From positions 124,001 to 188,000 of the forward strand of contig JAGFNQ010004726.1 of the NCBI GenBank assembly GCA_024364735.1: a DNA stretch of 64,000 nucleotides, written 5' to 3'. A program made the translations under genes and the position numbers. Source of the DNA: Boesenbergia rotunda. Its lineage: Eukaryota; Streptophyta; Magnoliopsida; Zingiberales; Zingiberaceae. The first letter of the stretch is position 1; every line of letters starts with the position of its first letter. The notes beneath the pieces were generated by a model. That model saw only the letters and a program-made list of their open reading frames with translations. It did no database searches and was not told the origin of the DNA. Of this stretch, positions 9,912 to 21,582 are shown piece by piece.

Positions 9912-12184
9912 ATGTAGCGTGGTGCTCCCCATTTCTGAGGTATGGCATGGATGAGTGATGAAACATTCTTCCCCATGCTGACCATTTCATTTTCCTTAAG
10001 CTTCCTCTTGTTAACACAAAGATCTTTCAGAAATTTTGCATACTTAGGAACCTGTTTGATCATCGTCAGCAAGGGTACATTAATATCTACTTTACTAAAC
10101 AATTTAACCAACTCATTGTACTCTTTTGCTTTCTCCTCCTCCACATGTCTTTTGGTTGGAGTTCTCCCCTGTGGAAAAGGCAAGGGCACTCTAAATTCTT
10201 CCTCTTGAACCGAAGATGGAAGGGCTGATTTTTGAGCTGCTATCCCACTTTTTGGAGTTGCTGTAAAATCTGTTTCGCCACTGATTTGTGCTTCGTTTTC
10301 CACCAAAATTACAGGATTGCTTGATGAGGGAGTTGAGCACATGCTAGGGGTGGAATCCACTGAATTTGGAATGTTTTCATGTCTGTTTTGGGCTGGAAAT
10401 GAAGATGCTGCCCTGTTTTCAGAAAATTCAGCTCTTGGGTCATTTTGAGTTGATGTAACCTTCCCACTCCTCAAATAAATTACACTAACGTTTCCCTTAG
10501 GGTTAGGAACATCTTGAGAAGGTAGTTGGCTTAATCCTTGAGCTTTACTTTGATTTATATCACTAGCCATTTGCCCAATTTGCCTCTCAAGGTTTTGTAT
10601 AGCGGCAAAAAGATTTCCTTGTTGTATTTGGGACTGTTGGGGCTGAAATGAGGACTGATATTATTGTTGGAAAGGCTGACAATTTTGCTGGAATATTGGA
10701 GACATTTGTTGAGAATTACAACCTTGAAAATTCTGATTTTGAAATGGAACTTGATGAGGTGAGGGCTGAAATTGATTGGGCTGAAATCCTTGATTTTGGG
10801 GCTGAAAAGTTTGATTCCAAGGCTGGAAATTTTGCTGTGGTTGTTGAACTTGCTGCTGTAGAGGTTGGTATGGTTGTGGATAATTCATATTCCCTTGAAA
10901 ACCTTGTTGAAACCCTTGAAATGGTTGCTGGATTTGCTGATTTGGAGGCTGAAAATGCTGATTTTGGGGTTGAAATTGCAGTGGTTGCTGCAGAACTTGC
11001 TGCTGTGGAGGTTGGTATTGCTGTATTTGTTGTTGTTGTGGGCCTTGTTGGTAAAAAGAATTTCCATACCTCAAATTTGGATGATCCCTCCACCCGGGGT
11101 TATAAGTAGGAGAGTATGGGTTATTCCTAGCTTGAAATTGTCCCCTAACCAAAGCTGCTATGGACTCATCTTGTTGTAGGTTGGGACATGAATCTGAATT
11201 GTGTTCCTTGCTAGAGCAGATACCACATACACTCATCACCACTTGAATTGATTGTAGAGGTACTGAAGGAGTTGAATTTTGACTTAAAATATTTAGCCCC
11301 ATTTGCTTAACAGCTGATGTGAGCTCTACCAATGCATTCCTAATTTCTTTCTTATCATTAGAAACCACTTGAACTTCATTAGCCCCTCTAGTAGATAATG
11401 CTCTGCTTCCAAATTGCTGAGATTTTTTTGCCATGTTCGAAATAAGTTCCCTAGCTTGATGTGGTGTTTTGTTGACTAAGGCCCCTTCAGCTGCTGTATC
11501 AATCATAATCCTATCCATTTGTAATAATCCTTCATAAAAGTACTGGATGAGGAGCTGCTCACTAATCTGATGCTGGGGGTAACTGGAGCAAAGCTTGTTG
11601 AATCTCTCCCAATAGTCATAGAGTGTCTCCCCCACTATCTGCTGAATGCCACAGATACTTTTTCTGATAATTGCTGTTCTGGAGACTGGGAAATATTTCT
11701 CTAAGAATGCCTTCTTCATGGAAATCCAACTAGACACATGCCCAGTAGGTAAGTAGTAAAACCAATCCTTAGCTGCTCCAGTCAAAGAAAAAGGAAAAGC
11801 CCTCAGCATGATGTCTTCCTCTGAAATACACTGAGGCTTCATAGTGGAGCAAACAACATGAAATTCATGCAGGTGTCTATTTGGATCTTCTCCAGATAAT
11901 CCTTGAAACTTTGGCAAAAGATGGATGAGTCCATATCTGAGCTCAAAATCTCCACCCAGCTCTGGATAGGCAATGGTGGAGTACTAAAATGAAGCATCTG
12001 GTGCTGCGAGTTCTTTCATGGTCTTCTGGTGGTCTGCCATCTGATCAACTGAATAGGCTGAAATAGACTGAGTAGGAATAATACCCAATCCCTCTGAAAC
12101 ACTGAACTGGCTCCTCCTAGCTCTGAAAGTTCTCTCAATCTCAGGGTCAAAATCCTCTAGATCACCACCTGTAGACCTGGTCAT
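9893..12184 (-). pseudogene. gag: A: Athila-type gag
   Basis: Gag builds the virus-like particle and binds RNA. The start at 12184 (MTRSTGG) is chosen because O has the equivalent start; a longer frame from 12241 adds only a hydrophobic stretch. One frame runs 12184 to 9893 with two stops: TAG at 11986-11984 (CAG in O) and TAA near 10663. The capsid part has LLPKFQGLSGEDPNRHLHEF, DWFYYLPTGHVSSW and FNKLCSSYPQHQ. A CCHC knuckle is intact (CGICSSKEHNSDSC). A long Gln/Asn/Phe/Pro-rich stretch with NFQP and QNQ words follows, then LRSGKV and the conserved EYNELVKLFSKVDINVPLL block before protease. Confidence 0.88.
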
Positions 12185-12337
12185 AAAAACAAAAACAAAT
12201 CGCAGTAAAAGTATATAGAAGGATGCAACAAATAAAATCAAATCACAAGATATAGCAGTAAGTGTAAGAAAAAATGTGGATCAAGAAAAATATGAAATGA
12301 GCAAACAAGCAAAAATCAAACAACTCAACTAGTATGT

Positions 12338-12355
12338 TCCCCGGCAACGACGCCA
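12338..12355 (-). other. Primer binding site of A (tRNA-Asp)
   Basis: On the minus strand TGGCGTCGTTGCCGGGGA, 17 of 18 matches to the perfect site in G. It lies 6 bp from the 5' LTR (12362). This primer choice is usual for Athila-type elements. Confidence 0.85.
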
Positions 12356-12361
12356 AAAATT

Positions 12362-14903
12362 TGATGGACCCAAGATAGAGTGTCATGAAATTGGGTCTCA
12401 AATTTAGATATTTATAAAAATGCTGGAAACCCTTTTTGTGATCAAAATATGAAAACGTAGTAAAGGGGCCACAGGTCGTATTTTTCCAAGGGCTAGTTCA
12501 AGTTGTTTGATTCTAGCTTGCATTTATGTGTCGTCAATGTTTTTGGGTTTCAAATGAAAATTGGGTTTTGGCTTCAAATAGACAAGAAAATGCAATGGAA
12601 AGGAAGAGAATTTAACTAAATGGGCTAAACAAAGCAAATGCCACTAAGGAACTCACTAATAGAAACCCTAATTAACCAAAGCAACTCAACCGAATTAAGA
12701 AAGAAAATCTGAATTCAAATGCAACTAATGCTAAACAAAAGAATAAAATCAGTGGCTGAATTCTCAATTGAACTGATGCAATAACTTCAACTGAAGACAA
12801 AACCAAATGCAAACAATCTAAAACAGTCCAATGCTAAACCAATGTTGAAACCTTACTTGATATGAAGTGTAGAAACTTAATCTGAAGTGCAGAAATAAAG
12901 ATGGAAATTCAAAAACAAATGGGATGTAAAACCTATTAGTTCCGAGCACAACACAAACTGATAAATGTTGTTTAACTTCAGCTAATATGAAAGTCTAACA
13001 TCCAAGTACCAAACAAGCTAACTACTTATCAGAAATAAGTTCCCACTTGACACAAACTTGCAGAAATGAAATGAACCTAGTATTCAGAACAGAGAAGCTT
13101 ACTGCCGCAATTTGATACTAAATGCAGAAAGGATTCTACAATTCAGAACAGGAACATTGCAAAAACATGAAGAAAGAACTTTGCAGCACTGATTTGAATG
13201 CAGAAGTCCACAACAACTAATTCAGAAACGAACTGCAGAACATTACAGAACTTGATTACAGGAATAAAGCTTCAAATGATTGCTAAATCAAACAAAACAA
13301 TTGAGATCTAATACTCAAAACTAGCTTCAGAAGTAACTAACTGGGAATGGTAGAAATGATAGCTGAAATTTGCAAAAATTGTAACTAAATTCTGGCTGAA
13401 ACAAAAGCTGATACATGCAACGTAGCTGAAACCAAATGCATAAACCTATACCAATTGCTATGAAAATGAAACCACTTCAATGTAAAGTCAGGAAACAAAA
13501 CCTAGACACCACTTGATACAAAGTTTAAGAACTAGATGACAAAACTGATACGCAGCAATTTAAGTTGGCATGCAAACTAGAAAGACAGAAACTGATTTGC
13601 AAACATCAAAACATGAAGACAACTGAAATCATCAACAATTGTTCACAAACAAACCTCCTAATTAACTACTTGCAGAATTTAACAATAATTAAGAAAGAAA
13701 TAATTCAGAGAATGAAACTTAAGCAGCTGATACAATTGCAGAACAGAAATAAAATGCTGAAACTGAAATTACAGCTGCTGAACAGAGAAACAATAAGAAA
13801 ACTAAGCCTCGATCATTCCTTGTCTCAAGACCTCCTTGTTCGTCACGCAAGGGCAAGCCAAGAACCCCTTCAACTCGCAAATCAATGGATATTAGCTCTA
13901 ACTTCAGATCTGATCACAGAATTGCACACAGCTGGAAATCCAATCCGATCTCTTTGATCCGGCGATGAAGGGCTGCTAGGAAGATTGGTTGATGATCAGA
14001 GTGCTCCAGAGACCCTCCAGATAGCTCCGATCGAAGAAAACAGCACAAAATCGCAATCAATTCGATCAGAAATCAAAAATTGATGAAACCCTCACTCAAC
14101 CCCTATTCTGATGCAAATTCGAGATAGAAATTCCATTAAAGCTTCTTCCAAGGATCCAGATCTTGCTCCAAGATCGTGATCGAGTTGGCCACGCCTTCAC
14201 TGAAGAAAATCGCAAGAAAATCCATGAAGAAATGAATAAAACGGGAGCTAAGCTGCGAAGACGCGACACTCTGTTCTACTGAGGGAATTCCAATTTAAAC
14301 TTTAACCATTTAATTTGGACGGCTGAGATTGTTCATAGCTCATCCAACGGTTGATCTTCGTCCGATTTGACTCAAACTTTCCAGATCTTGATCAGAGGTC
14401 AGGATCTTCCTCGTGGTAGCTCGGATCTGCCAGATCTCCAACGGATGATTCAGATCACCTTGATCTTTGAATGGATGGTCTAGATCCCTCTGATCGTGAT
14501 TCAACGGCCAAATGATCTCCGATTGGGCTAAAACCTTCAGATCCTGATCCGATCGCTAGATTAGCCATATATCCAGCTCGGATTGATCAGAAGTTCTCAA
14601 ATGGTCTAGATCTAATCACCTTTGCATCGGACGGTCCAAATGAGTCGACACTTGATCACTTGATCCAGTCCACATTTTGACTCAATTTTAACCCAACATG
14701 GTCTAGGTCCATGATCTTTCCAAGCCTACAAAAGTAGATCAAAAATTTAGTGACAAAACAACTCAAATATATCAAAATTTGTAATTAGGTCCAAAAAGAG
14801 TATAAATCCTAGAACCTAGGGTAAATACACAATTACACAAGTAAAATATGGGTCAAAAGACGGATTTAAGCATATAAAATGATCAATAAAATGACACTTA
14901 TCA
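12362..14903 (-). repeat. 5' LTR of A
   Basis: It is the 2542-bp partner of 3407-5948, of the same length with roughly 75 differences counted by eye. The open frame at 13565-13957 lies fully inside the LTR, is broken in the other LTR, and is not a gene. Confidence 0.92.
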
Positions 14904-17347
14904 GGTAACCTTGAGGAATTTGATCTTGAAATTGAGAGGACTTTCAGAGCAAGGATGAACCAAGGTAGAATTTCAGAGGCTATTGAGATTATTCCTACTC
15001 AGTCCATTTCTACTCATTCAGGCAACCCTATGGCAGAACACTAGAAAATCATGAAAGAGCTTGCAACACCTGATGATGCTTTCCAGTACTCACGTATTGC
15101 TTACCCGGAGCTTACTGGTGATTTTGAGCTGAGATCAGGACTTATTCATTTATTGCCTAAATTTCAAGGACAATCTGGAGAGGATCCAAACCGACATCTG
15201 CATGTGTTCCATGTAGTATGGTCCACCATGAAGCCTCAGGGGATTTTTGAAGAGGATATTAAGTTGAGAGCATTTCCATTTTCTCTGACTGGAGCAGCTA
15301 AGGATTGGTTCTATTATTTGCCCACCGGACATGTTTCTAATTGGATTTCCATGAAGAAGGCATTTATAGAGAAGTACTTCCCAGCCTCCAGAATAGCTAT
15401 CATCAGAAAAAGTATTTATGGTATTCAGCAAGTAGTGGGAGAGACCCTATATGATTATTGGGAGAGCTTCAACAAGTTATGTTCAAGTTACCCACAACAT
15501 CAGATCAGTGAGCAGCTCCTTATTCAGTATTTTTATGAGGGTCTACTTCAGATGGATAGGAGTATGATTGATGCTGCAGCTAGAGGAGCCTTAGTGAACA
15601 AGACACCGGATCAGGCTAGAGAGTTAATTTCAAACATGGCAGAAAATTCATGGCAATTTGGAAGTAGAGCTCTTTCCACTAGAGGGGTAAATGAGGTCCA
15701 GATGGCTTCTAATGAACAAAAGGAGATCAAGAGTTCTTTGATGGAACTTACTTCTCTGGTGAAGCAAATAATATTGAACAATGTGAGCCAAAATCCCAAT
15801 TTTTCAGTACCTCCACCTACAAATCAAGTGATGAGATTGTGTAGCATTTACTCAAGCCAAGAACATAACTCGGATTTGTGTCCTAACCTTCAGCAAGATG
15901 AATCACTAGCAGCTTTGACTAGAGACAATTTCAATCAAGGAACAACTCCCATTCATCTACATACAATCCGGGTTAGAGGATCATCCAAATTTGAAGTATG
16001 GAAACTCATTTTATCAACAAAATCCTTCACAACAGTCCCCACAGCAATTCCAGCCTAATCTTCAAAGTTTTCAGCAACAAAATCAAAATTTCCAGCAACC
16101 TATATAGAGTTTTCAGTAGCAAAATCAAAGTTTTCAGCAGCCTTATTCGAATTTTCAGCAAGGTATTCAGCCATTCCAGCCTCAATATCAGCAAAATCAG
16201 CAAGGAAATCAGCCATTTCAGACCTTCCAACTTCAAAGTCAGCAAGGATTTCAATCTTACAATTAGAATTTTCAACCATACAATCAATGTTTTCAGCCTC
16301 CACAATTTCAGCCCTCACAACAACAATTTCAACCCCAAAACCAAAATTTTCAGAGCAATAACTTTCAGCAACATCTACCTAATTCCCAGCCTAATTTCCA
16401 ACAATTTTAGCAGCCAAATCAACCCTTTAATCAGCCCCAACAGCCCCATTTTGAAAGTTCATAGCAAGGTCAAAGTTTTCAGCAACCCAACTCTTCATTT
16501 CAAGGCCAACCGAAGACCCATGCTAATCAAGGAGGCTATGAATGTTCTAGTAGGATGAATGCTCAACAACAAAGGCTAGAGGAGATGATGCAACAAATTC
16601 TCCAACAACAACAAATTTTGCAACAACAACAAGGGAAACAAAAGAATGATTCTACCTTAGAAAACATTGAGAGACACATTGGACAATTGGCTAGTGGAAT
16701 GAACCAAATGCAAGCCCAAGGATCAAGTCAATTACCTTCCCAAGCTACTCCCAATCCAAAGGGAAATGTTAGTATCATCACTTTGAGGAGCGGGAAGGTT
16801 GCTTTAAGTTCAAATGTTCCAAGGGTTGAATTTTTTGAAACCCGAACAACTGCTAATTCCCAAGCTCCAAATAGCCTTGAAAAGTCTTCTAAATCAGTTG
16901 GTTGCAATCCTAGTTTGAGCCTCACTCCTTCTTCAATTATCCTGTGAATTTGGTGGAAAATGAAGGAGAAATCAGAGAGGGAAGTGGACCTACAACAGCT
17001 ACTTCACCTGAAAATTCAGCTCAAAATTTATTTCCAAAGGTTTCGACCCAAGTGGAGGAATCTAGAGTACCTTTACATTTTCCATATTGTAAGACTCAAA
17101 CCAAAAAGCATATAGAGGAGGAGAAGGCCAAGGAGTATAATGAGCTTGTAAAGTTATTCAGCAAGGTAGAGATTAATGTGCCTCTGTTGACCATGATCAA
17201 ACAAATTCCCAAGTATGCTAAATTTCTCAAAGATCTGTGTGTTCACAAGAAGAAGCTAAAGGAGAATGAGTTGGTCAGCTTAGGGAAGAATGTCTCGGCC
17301 CTTATCTATTCTATCCCTCTGAAATGTGAAGATCCAGGGGTATTTAC
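14904..17347 (+). pseudogene. gag: O gag, main part
   Basis: The frame resumes after A with NLEEFDLEIERTFRAR and stops at a TAG near 15043. The capsid part (15051-15920) has LLPKFQGQSGEDPNRHLHVF, DWFYYLPTGHVSNW and FNKLCSSYPQHQ, very close to A. The zinc knuckle near 15840 is CSIYSSQEHNSDLC, with Tyr for the second Cys. A frame shift near 15925 leads into a Gln-rich zone with at least five stops (to 16560), then a Gln-repeat helix (QQQQILQQQQ), LRSGKV, and EYNELVKLFSKVEINVPLL near 17130. It ends at 17347, where B is inserted just as the protease begins. Confidence 0.85.
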
Positions 17348-17455
17348 TGTTGGTGCAGAATGCACCTAAGTCAAACCTGTGTTTTGATAATGGCAACATA
17401 GGTCAAAAGTTAGGTCTTTCTTGTTTTCTAACAAGTTAATCTAGTGTGCAGGAAA

Positions 17456-17770
17456 AGCCCTAGCGAAGGACTGCTAGGCACTGGCAAAGGAATGCCAGGA
17501 AAGAAAGCCCTAGCAAAGGATTGCTAGGCAACTGGCGAAGGACTGCAAGAATCAAGCCCTAGCGAAGGACTGCTAGGCTCCAGGTGAAGGACGGCCTGGG
17601 ACTGAAGCCCTAGCGAAGGACTGCTAGGCAACTGGTGAAGGACTGCCAGTTTACAAGACCTGACAAAGGACCATCAGGCAAAAGTCCAACTAGAGGAACG
17701 GTTGGCATCAGGTAAATTCTCCCGAGAGGAGTAGGTGAGGACGCGTTCCCCGTCGAGGGAACAGTAGGCG
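17456..17770 (+). repeat. Hairpin array in the B 5' LTR
   Basis: About a dozen short hairpins follow one another. The main one is CCTAGC-GAAGGACT-GCTAGG. Others have different stems with a similar loop: CTGGC/GCCAG, CCAGG/CCTGG, CCTGA/TCAGG and CCAAC/GTTGG, then TTCCC/GGGAA. The copy in the 3' LTR is at 24520-24830. Confidence 0.85.
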
Positions 17771-17945
17771 TCGGTTCGACCTAGGGCTCCATTTTGGAGA
17801 CCAAAGTCAGAACCAAGACAGCTAAGGCTGTATAAACAAATACTTTATTGCTTTATTGTGTTTTTGACTAACCCTGGATGCAGGACCAAAGGAAGGAGTG
17901 TCTGCAGCTCAGATAGCCTTAAAGGAATGAGGTAGTAGCTGAGTA

Positions 17946-18241
17946 GGGCGCCCGGAGTGTCCCGGGCGCCCCCAAGGGCCATACAAAACAAGTAAAGAAA
18001 AAAGGAGTTCGAATACATGCTGGGCCGGGCGCCCCCTGCGCTGCGGGCGTCCCCATGCGCAACATCGAACCCGAACCCCTCGAAGCCAAGGAGATAGGAC
18101 TTTGACCCGGTCAATGCGGGCGCCCCGAGCGCTCCGGGCGCCCCAGTCAAAGCGGATCCAGAGGATAGACGATGACGGAGAGCTCTGCGGATCAGAGGCC
18201 ACGTGGGGGGCACCCCCGACGTCCTGGCCGCCCACAGGCCC
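17946..18241 (+). repeat. GC-rich palindromes in the B 5' LTR
   Basis: Units such as GGGCGCCCGGAGTGTCCCGG and its continuation pair GGGCGCCC with its own complement across 8-10 bases. Four units precede the TATA box. The 3' LTR (25009-25322) has an extra unit. Confidence 0.8.
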
Positions 18242-18249
18242 TATATAAA
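18242..18249 (+). promoter_or_regulatory. TATA box of the B 5' LTR
   Basis: CTATATAAAGGGCC lies directly after the GC palindromes. The LTR of D has CTATATAAAGGGCTTCGACC in its own sense direction, so the core promoter is conserved between the two elements. The start of transcription is probably 25-35 bp downstream. Confidence 0.7.
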
Positions 18250-18669
18250 GGGCCTTCGACCAAGGCTTCAGAACAACTGTTCTCTCAACGCCCCAACGAT
18301 CTTCTACGCTCGTGCCTTGCTCCGGAAACACTCCAACTTGAGCCGACGACGTCCCGCAGCCCCGAAAGAGTCAATCCACTCCGGACGTCAGTAACGAAGA
18401 TCGAATTTTTTATTATTGTTAGTGCACTTACTTGTAATAAATTATTGTAAACTGATTTGCGCGTATATAGAATTGCCCAAAGTAAACGGTCAACGACCGT
18501 GGGCCTTGGAGTAGGAGTCGACACAGGCTCCGAACCAAGTAAATCGACTGTGTCTTTGTGCTGTGATTGTTTTTATTTTATTTCCGCTGCGTACGTGCTC
18601 TTTACGAAAATTCGAACGATTTCCTATATTCACCCCCCCCCCCTCTATCGGTTTTCTCGATCCAACAAG

Positions 18670-18681
18670 TGGTATCAGAGC
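18670..18681 (+). other. Primer binding site of B (tRNA-iMet)
   Basis: TGGTATCAGAGC, the common plant copia primer site, 2 bp after the LTR. Confidence 0.9.
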
Positions 18682-18891
18682 AGGGAAGTTCAAACCTGGT
18701 GCAACCACCAGTTTGAAATTTTTTTTCGGATTTTTATTTTCTATTTTTTTCTTTACGAATTTCTCGCTAGATATTTCATTCGTTTTTTTTAAGCGAGGTT
18801 GGTGCAACACCCCTCGTTATTTAATTTATCCAGCACTACTAATCCAAGACCTAGTCTTGGAAAATCCTTTAAGTTTTCTTTTTCAGATTAA

Positions 18892-20291
18892 ATGGCTATG
18901 CAAGAAGGTTTTAGCACCGCCAGACCTCCACTCTTCAGTGGAGAAGAGTTTTCTTACTGGAAAAGTCGTATGGAGGTCCACCTGAAAACTCAGGTGGACA
19001 TGTGGATCATTATCCAGTCCGGTCTGGAGATCCCCCGAAATGCCGAAGGACTTCCTCAGAGCTACTCTGAATGGGACAGCCCCCTAAAGCGAAAGATAGA
19101 AGCCGACGCAAAAGCTACTCAGACTCTTCAATGCGGATTGACGAAAGAGGAGCTGAACCCCGTGGGCCCTTTCAACAGTGCAAAGGAGCTATGGACAAAA
19201 CTGATCGAGCTACACGAAGGGACTTCAGATACTCAGATCAGTAAGAGGGATCTGCTACTGAACAAACTCTACACTATCAAGATGGCCGACAACGAAACAG
19301 CAGCCCAGCTCCACGCACGAATCCAAGAGGTAATGAACGGTCTTCACACAATAGGTCACAAGGCTGAAAACCGTGACCTAATAAGGTATGCTCTAAACGC
19401 CTTCCCTAGAAACACCTTGTGGGTATCTATGGTAGATGCATACAAGGTCTCTAGGGATCTTTCTAAAAAAAATTAGATGAATTGTTTTCCGAACTAGAAC
19501 TGCACGAACAAACTAAAACCAATGTGGTCGAGAAAGGTATTGCTTTCGTTGCAGGTAAAACTGGAAGGACAACAAAGAAGAAGCCTGAACCCGAACCTGA
19601 GTCTAACTCAGACTCAGACTCAGAAGAAGAAGATGGAGAACAAACTAAGCTGGTCCGGCTCGCTCGAAGCTACTACATGGAGCTGAAGAACCGAACCAAC
19701 AAATGCAAAACTGGCCGAAGAAAGGACGAATCGGCTGAACCCGCAAACAAGCCTAATGTGACCTGCTACGAGTACAAGAAAAAGGGCCACTACAAGTCAG
19801 AGTGCCCTAACCTAAAGGAGACAAAAAGGACGAGAAGAAAGAAGGCACTGCAAGCAACCTGGGATGAATCGTCCTCAGAAGAAGAAGAAGAGGCACCCCA
19901 GTCCAACCTCCTATCTCTGACCGCCTCAGATAAAGTTGAGACTGAGTCAGAAACAGAACAAGAGGACGGCGAGCTGACCTTCACAGAAGACAGAGAAATT
20001 AAGGTAACTGGTTTTAATAGATTGCAATTAAGTGAGTTAATTTCATTTCTTTCTCGAGATTTGGTCAAAGCCAAACTCCGAGTCGAATCCCTCCGACAGG
20101 AAGTAAAACTCCTGAAAGAGGGAGCTGACTCTAAACCCTTAACCGAGAAGGTTCAGGAAGGAACTCCTACTCAAGTTGAAAAACTTGAAAAGAAAAACTC
20201 CTCCCTGAAAACTCAGGTTAAGGATCTTAGATCAGTATTAGAACGATTTACATCTGGTTCCAAAGGTCTTGACATGATCCTTGGAAAATAG
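18892..20291 (+). pseudogene. gag: B gag (UBN2 type) with one frame break at an A8 run
   Basis: This gag would form the particle and package RNA. From ATG 18892 it opens MAMQEGFSTARPPLFSGEEF, and the capsid-like part includes FSYWKSRMEVHL, KELWTKLIELHEG and the HARIQEVMNGLHTIG segment. At 19465-19473 a run of eight A is followed at once by a TAG; the second part (to 20291, ~269 codons) continues in the -1 frame with DELFSELELHEQ. The H copy has an uninterrupted sequence here, so either one base was lost or the A8 run is a slippage site. An acidic stretch, a knuckle CYEYKKKGHYKSEC (second Cys is Tyr) near 19762, and a Leu/Glu-rich coiled coil (20040-20250) follow. Confidence 0.85.
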
Positions 20292-20654
20292 AAATCAGTT
20301 CTAAATCGTTCCGGATTGGGCTATAGAACCAAATCTCGGCAAAGATCATACTTTGCTGTACTGAATCAGTCCAGAGGTAAAATTCAGGCATGGGTACCTA
20401 AACTATACCTGAACAAACCGACTGGATCAAATCAGTATTGGATCCCCAAGGACAAGATTCACATCTTGCCCAACCATCACCGTGGCTTTAGTCCAAGGGG
20501 AGCCAAACTAAAAACTATTTTCATTATTAGATAAACTTGTTATTCTTGATTTAAATTGCTTGATTGATTGGTTATTTAATTTCTACAATATACCATGCTT
20601 AGACTTAGGCTAGCTTAAGGACTAAACAAACTTAGCTGAAATTTGACAACATAG

Positions 20655-20895
20655 TATTGGGTGGAGGTGAGATGATAGTACGTTAGGGAAGCCAATTTGG
20701 CGGAACTAGCCGAAGCTACCGATCCAAGATCCAAACTAGTTAGACCAGAAATTTTTCAAAGAATTTTTTAAAATGAAATTTCATTAAAAGGCTCTGTCAA
20801 GGAAAGGGTGGATGCTCCCATAAGGCTACGACCAAAGAAGGCCTAGTGCCTCGCTAAGACATGGAAGCCAATTTCTGAAATTCAAATTCAAATCT
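20655..20895 (+). other. Non-coding block shared with D
   Basis: It starts with GTATTGGGTGGAGGTGAGAT and runs through a CTACCGATCCAAGA core and GAAATTTCATTAAAAGGCT to CTAGTGCCTCGC. D has the same block, inverted, at 36950-37208. All three frames have stops, so it does not code for a protein. Confidence 0.8.
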
Positions 20896-21308
20896 TTTTT
20901 TGTCAAATTCGAATCTAACACAAAATTTCAGGTATTTGTATATTTAAACATTTTTGTTAAAATTAATTGTTTTCAAAATTAATTAAGTTTTTAAAATTTA
21001 ATTGTTTTCAAAATTAATCAAAATTTTTAAAATAATTTTAACTATCAAAACCTGTCTTACAAAACCTATAAGGTTAACGTGATTGAAAACCCTAGATTTG
21101 GGTGAGACAGCATGATTAAGACTAAGTTGGAAATTCTTTTACCAATAGGATGAGATATTCTTGTATTTGTCAAAATCATGGTCAAACCATGATTAATATA
21201 GTCAAACCATGGTCAAAGCGGTCAAACCACAGTCAAAGCAGTCAAACCATGGTCAAACCAATTTAATCATGGTGAAAAGATGACAAGACATAAAGCTTGT
21301 CCTTTTCT

Positions 21309-21582
21309 ATATAAACCCGGGCGCCCGGGACCACACGGGCGCCCCCCCCCATAGCTTTTTCGTTCCTCGAGACAGAAAAGCTGTCTTGCCCTTGACCATG
21401 GCGCCCGGAACCACGCGGGCGCCCCCATCACCTCAAATGCAGCCAAAGCTGCAAAAGCAACCTGTTGAGGGCGCCCGAACTGTCTCGGGCACCCCCAATC
21501 AGTCCTTCACACTGCCTTTGGCAGAAACCCTGACCAGGGCGCCCGAAACCTCCCGGGCGCCCCCATGTGTTTGCCTATAAAA
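21309..21582 (+). promoter_or_regulatory. Internal promoter-like module before the second B gene
   Basis: A TATATAAA at 21309 and a CTATAAAAGG at 21575 frame four GC palindromes (about 21316-21350, 21400-21427, 21469-21496, 21537-21566) of the same GGGCGCCC type as the U3 of the B LTR. The second TATA lies about 100 bp before the gene start at 21677. The likeness to the LTR promoter is seen; promoter activity is inferred. Confidence 0.5.

Larger units (their letters stand above)
3407..14903 (-). mobile_element. A: Athila-like element without RT/IN, inserted in O gag
   Basis: A is complete, 11,497 bp, read on the minus strand. Both LTRs are 2542 bp and about 97% alike by eye. Target copies are GGTGA (3402-3406) and GGTAA (14904-14908), differing by one base. 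Going down the minus strand it has a primer site, gag, protease, a linker with GVGDCTEPQG, and then a repeat-containing reading frame instead of RT, RNase H and integrase. After that come about 2.3 kb without a gene. It depends on other elements for movement, by inference from the missing pol. Confidence 0.92.
17348..18667 (+). repeat. 5' LTR of B
   Basis: It begins TGTTGGTGCAG and ends TCCAACA. In order it holds a hairpin array (17456-17770), GC-rich palindromes (17946-18241), a TATA box (18242-18249), and a run of C before the end. The open frames at 17845-18985 overlapping it are not conserved genes. Confidence 0.93.

Noticed and set aside
10648..11109. Plus-strand frame rich in Val, Glu and Ala
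   Set aside because: It is the complement of the Gln/Asn/Phe/Pro repeats of the A gag on the minus strand; repetitive codons keep several frames open. The same holds for 53737-54479 in G and 15998-16558 opposite O gag.
17456..17770. CRISPR-like array
   Set aside because: Short palindromic units repeat, but there are no spacers of constant length, units vary, and the array lies in a plant LTR present in two copies.
18457..18985. Several overlapping frames across the B LTR end and gag leader
   Set aside because: They cross the LTR boundary and primer site, and the LTR parts recur at 25540-25866 without coding signs. Gag from 18892 explains the conserved part.
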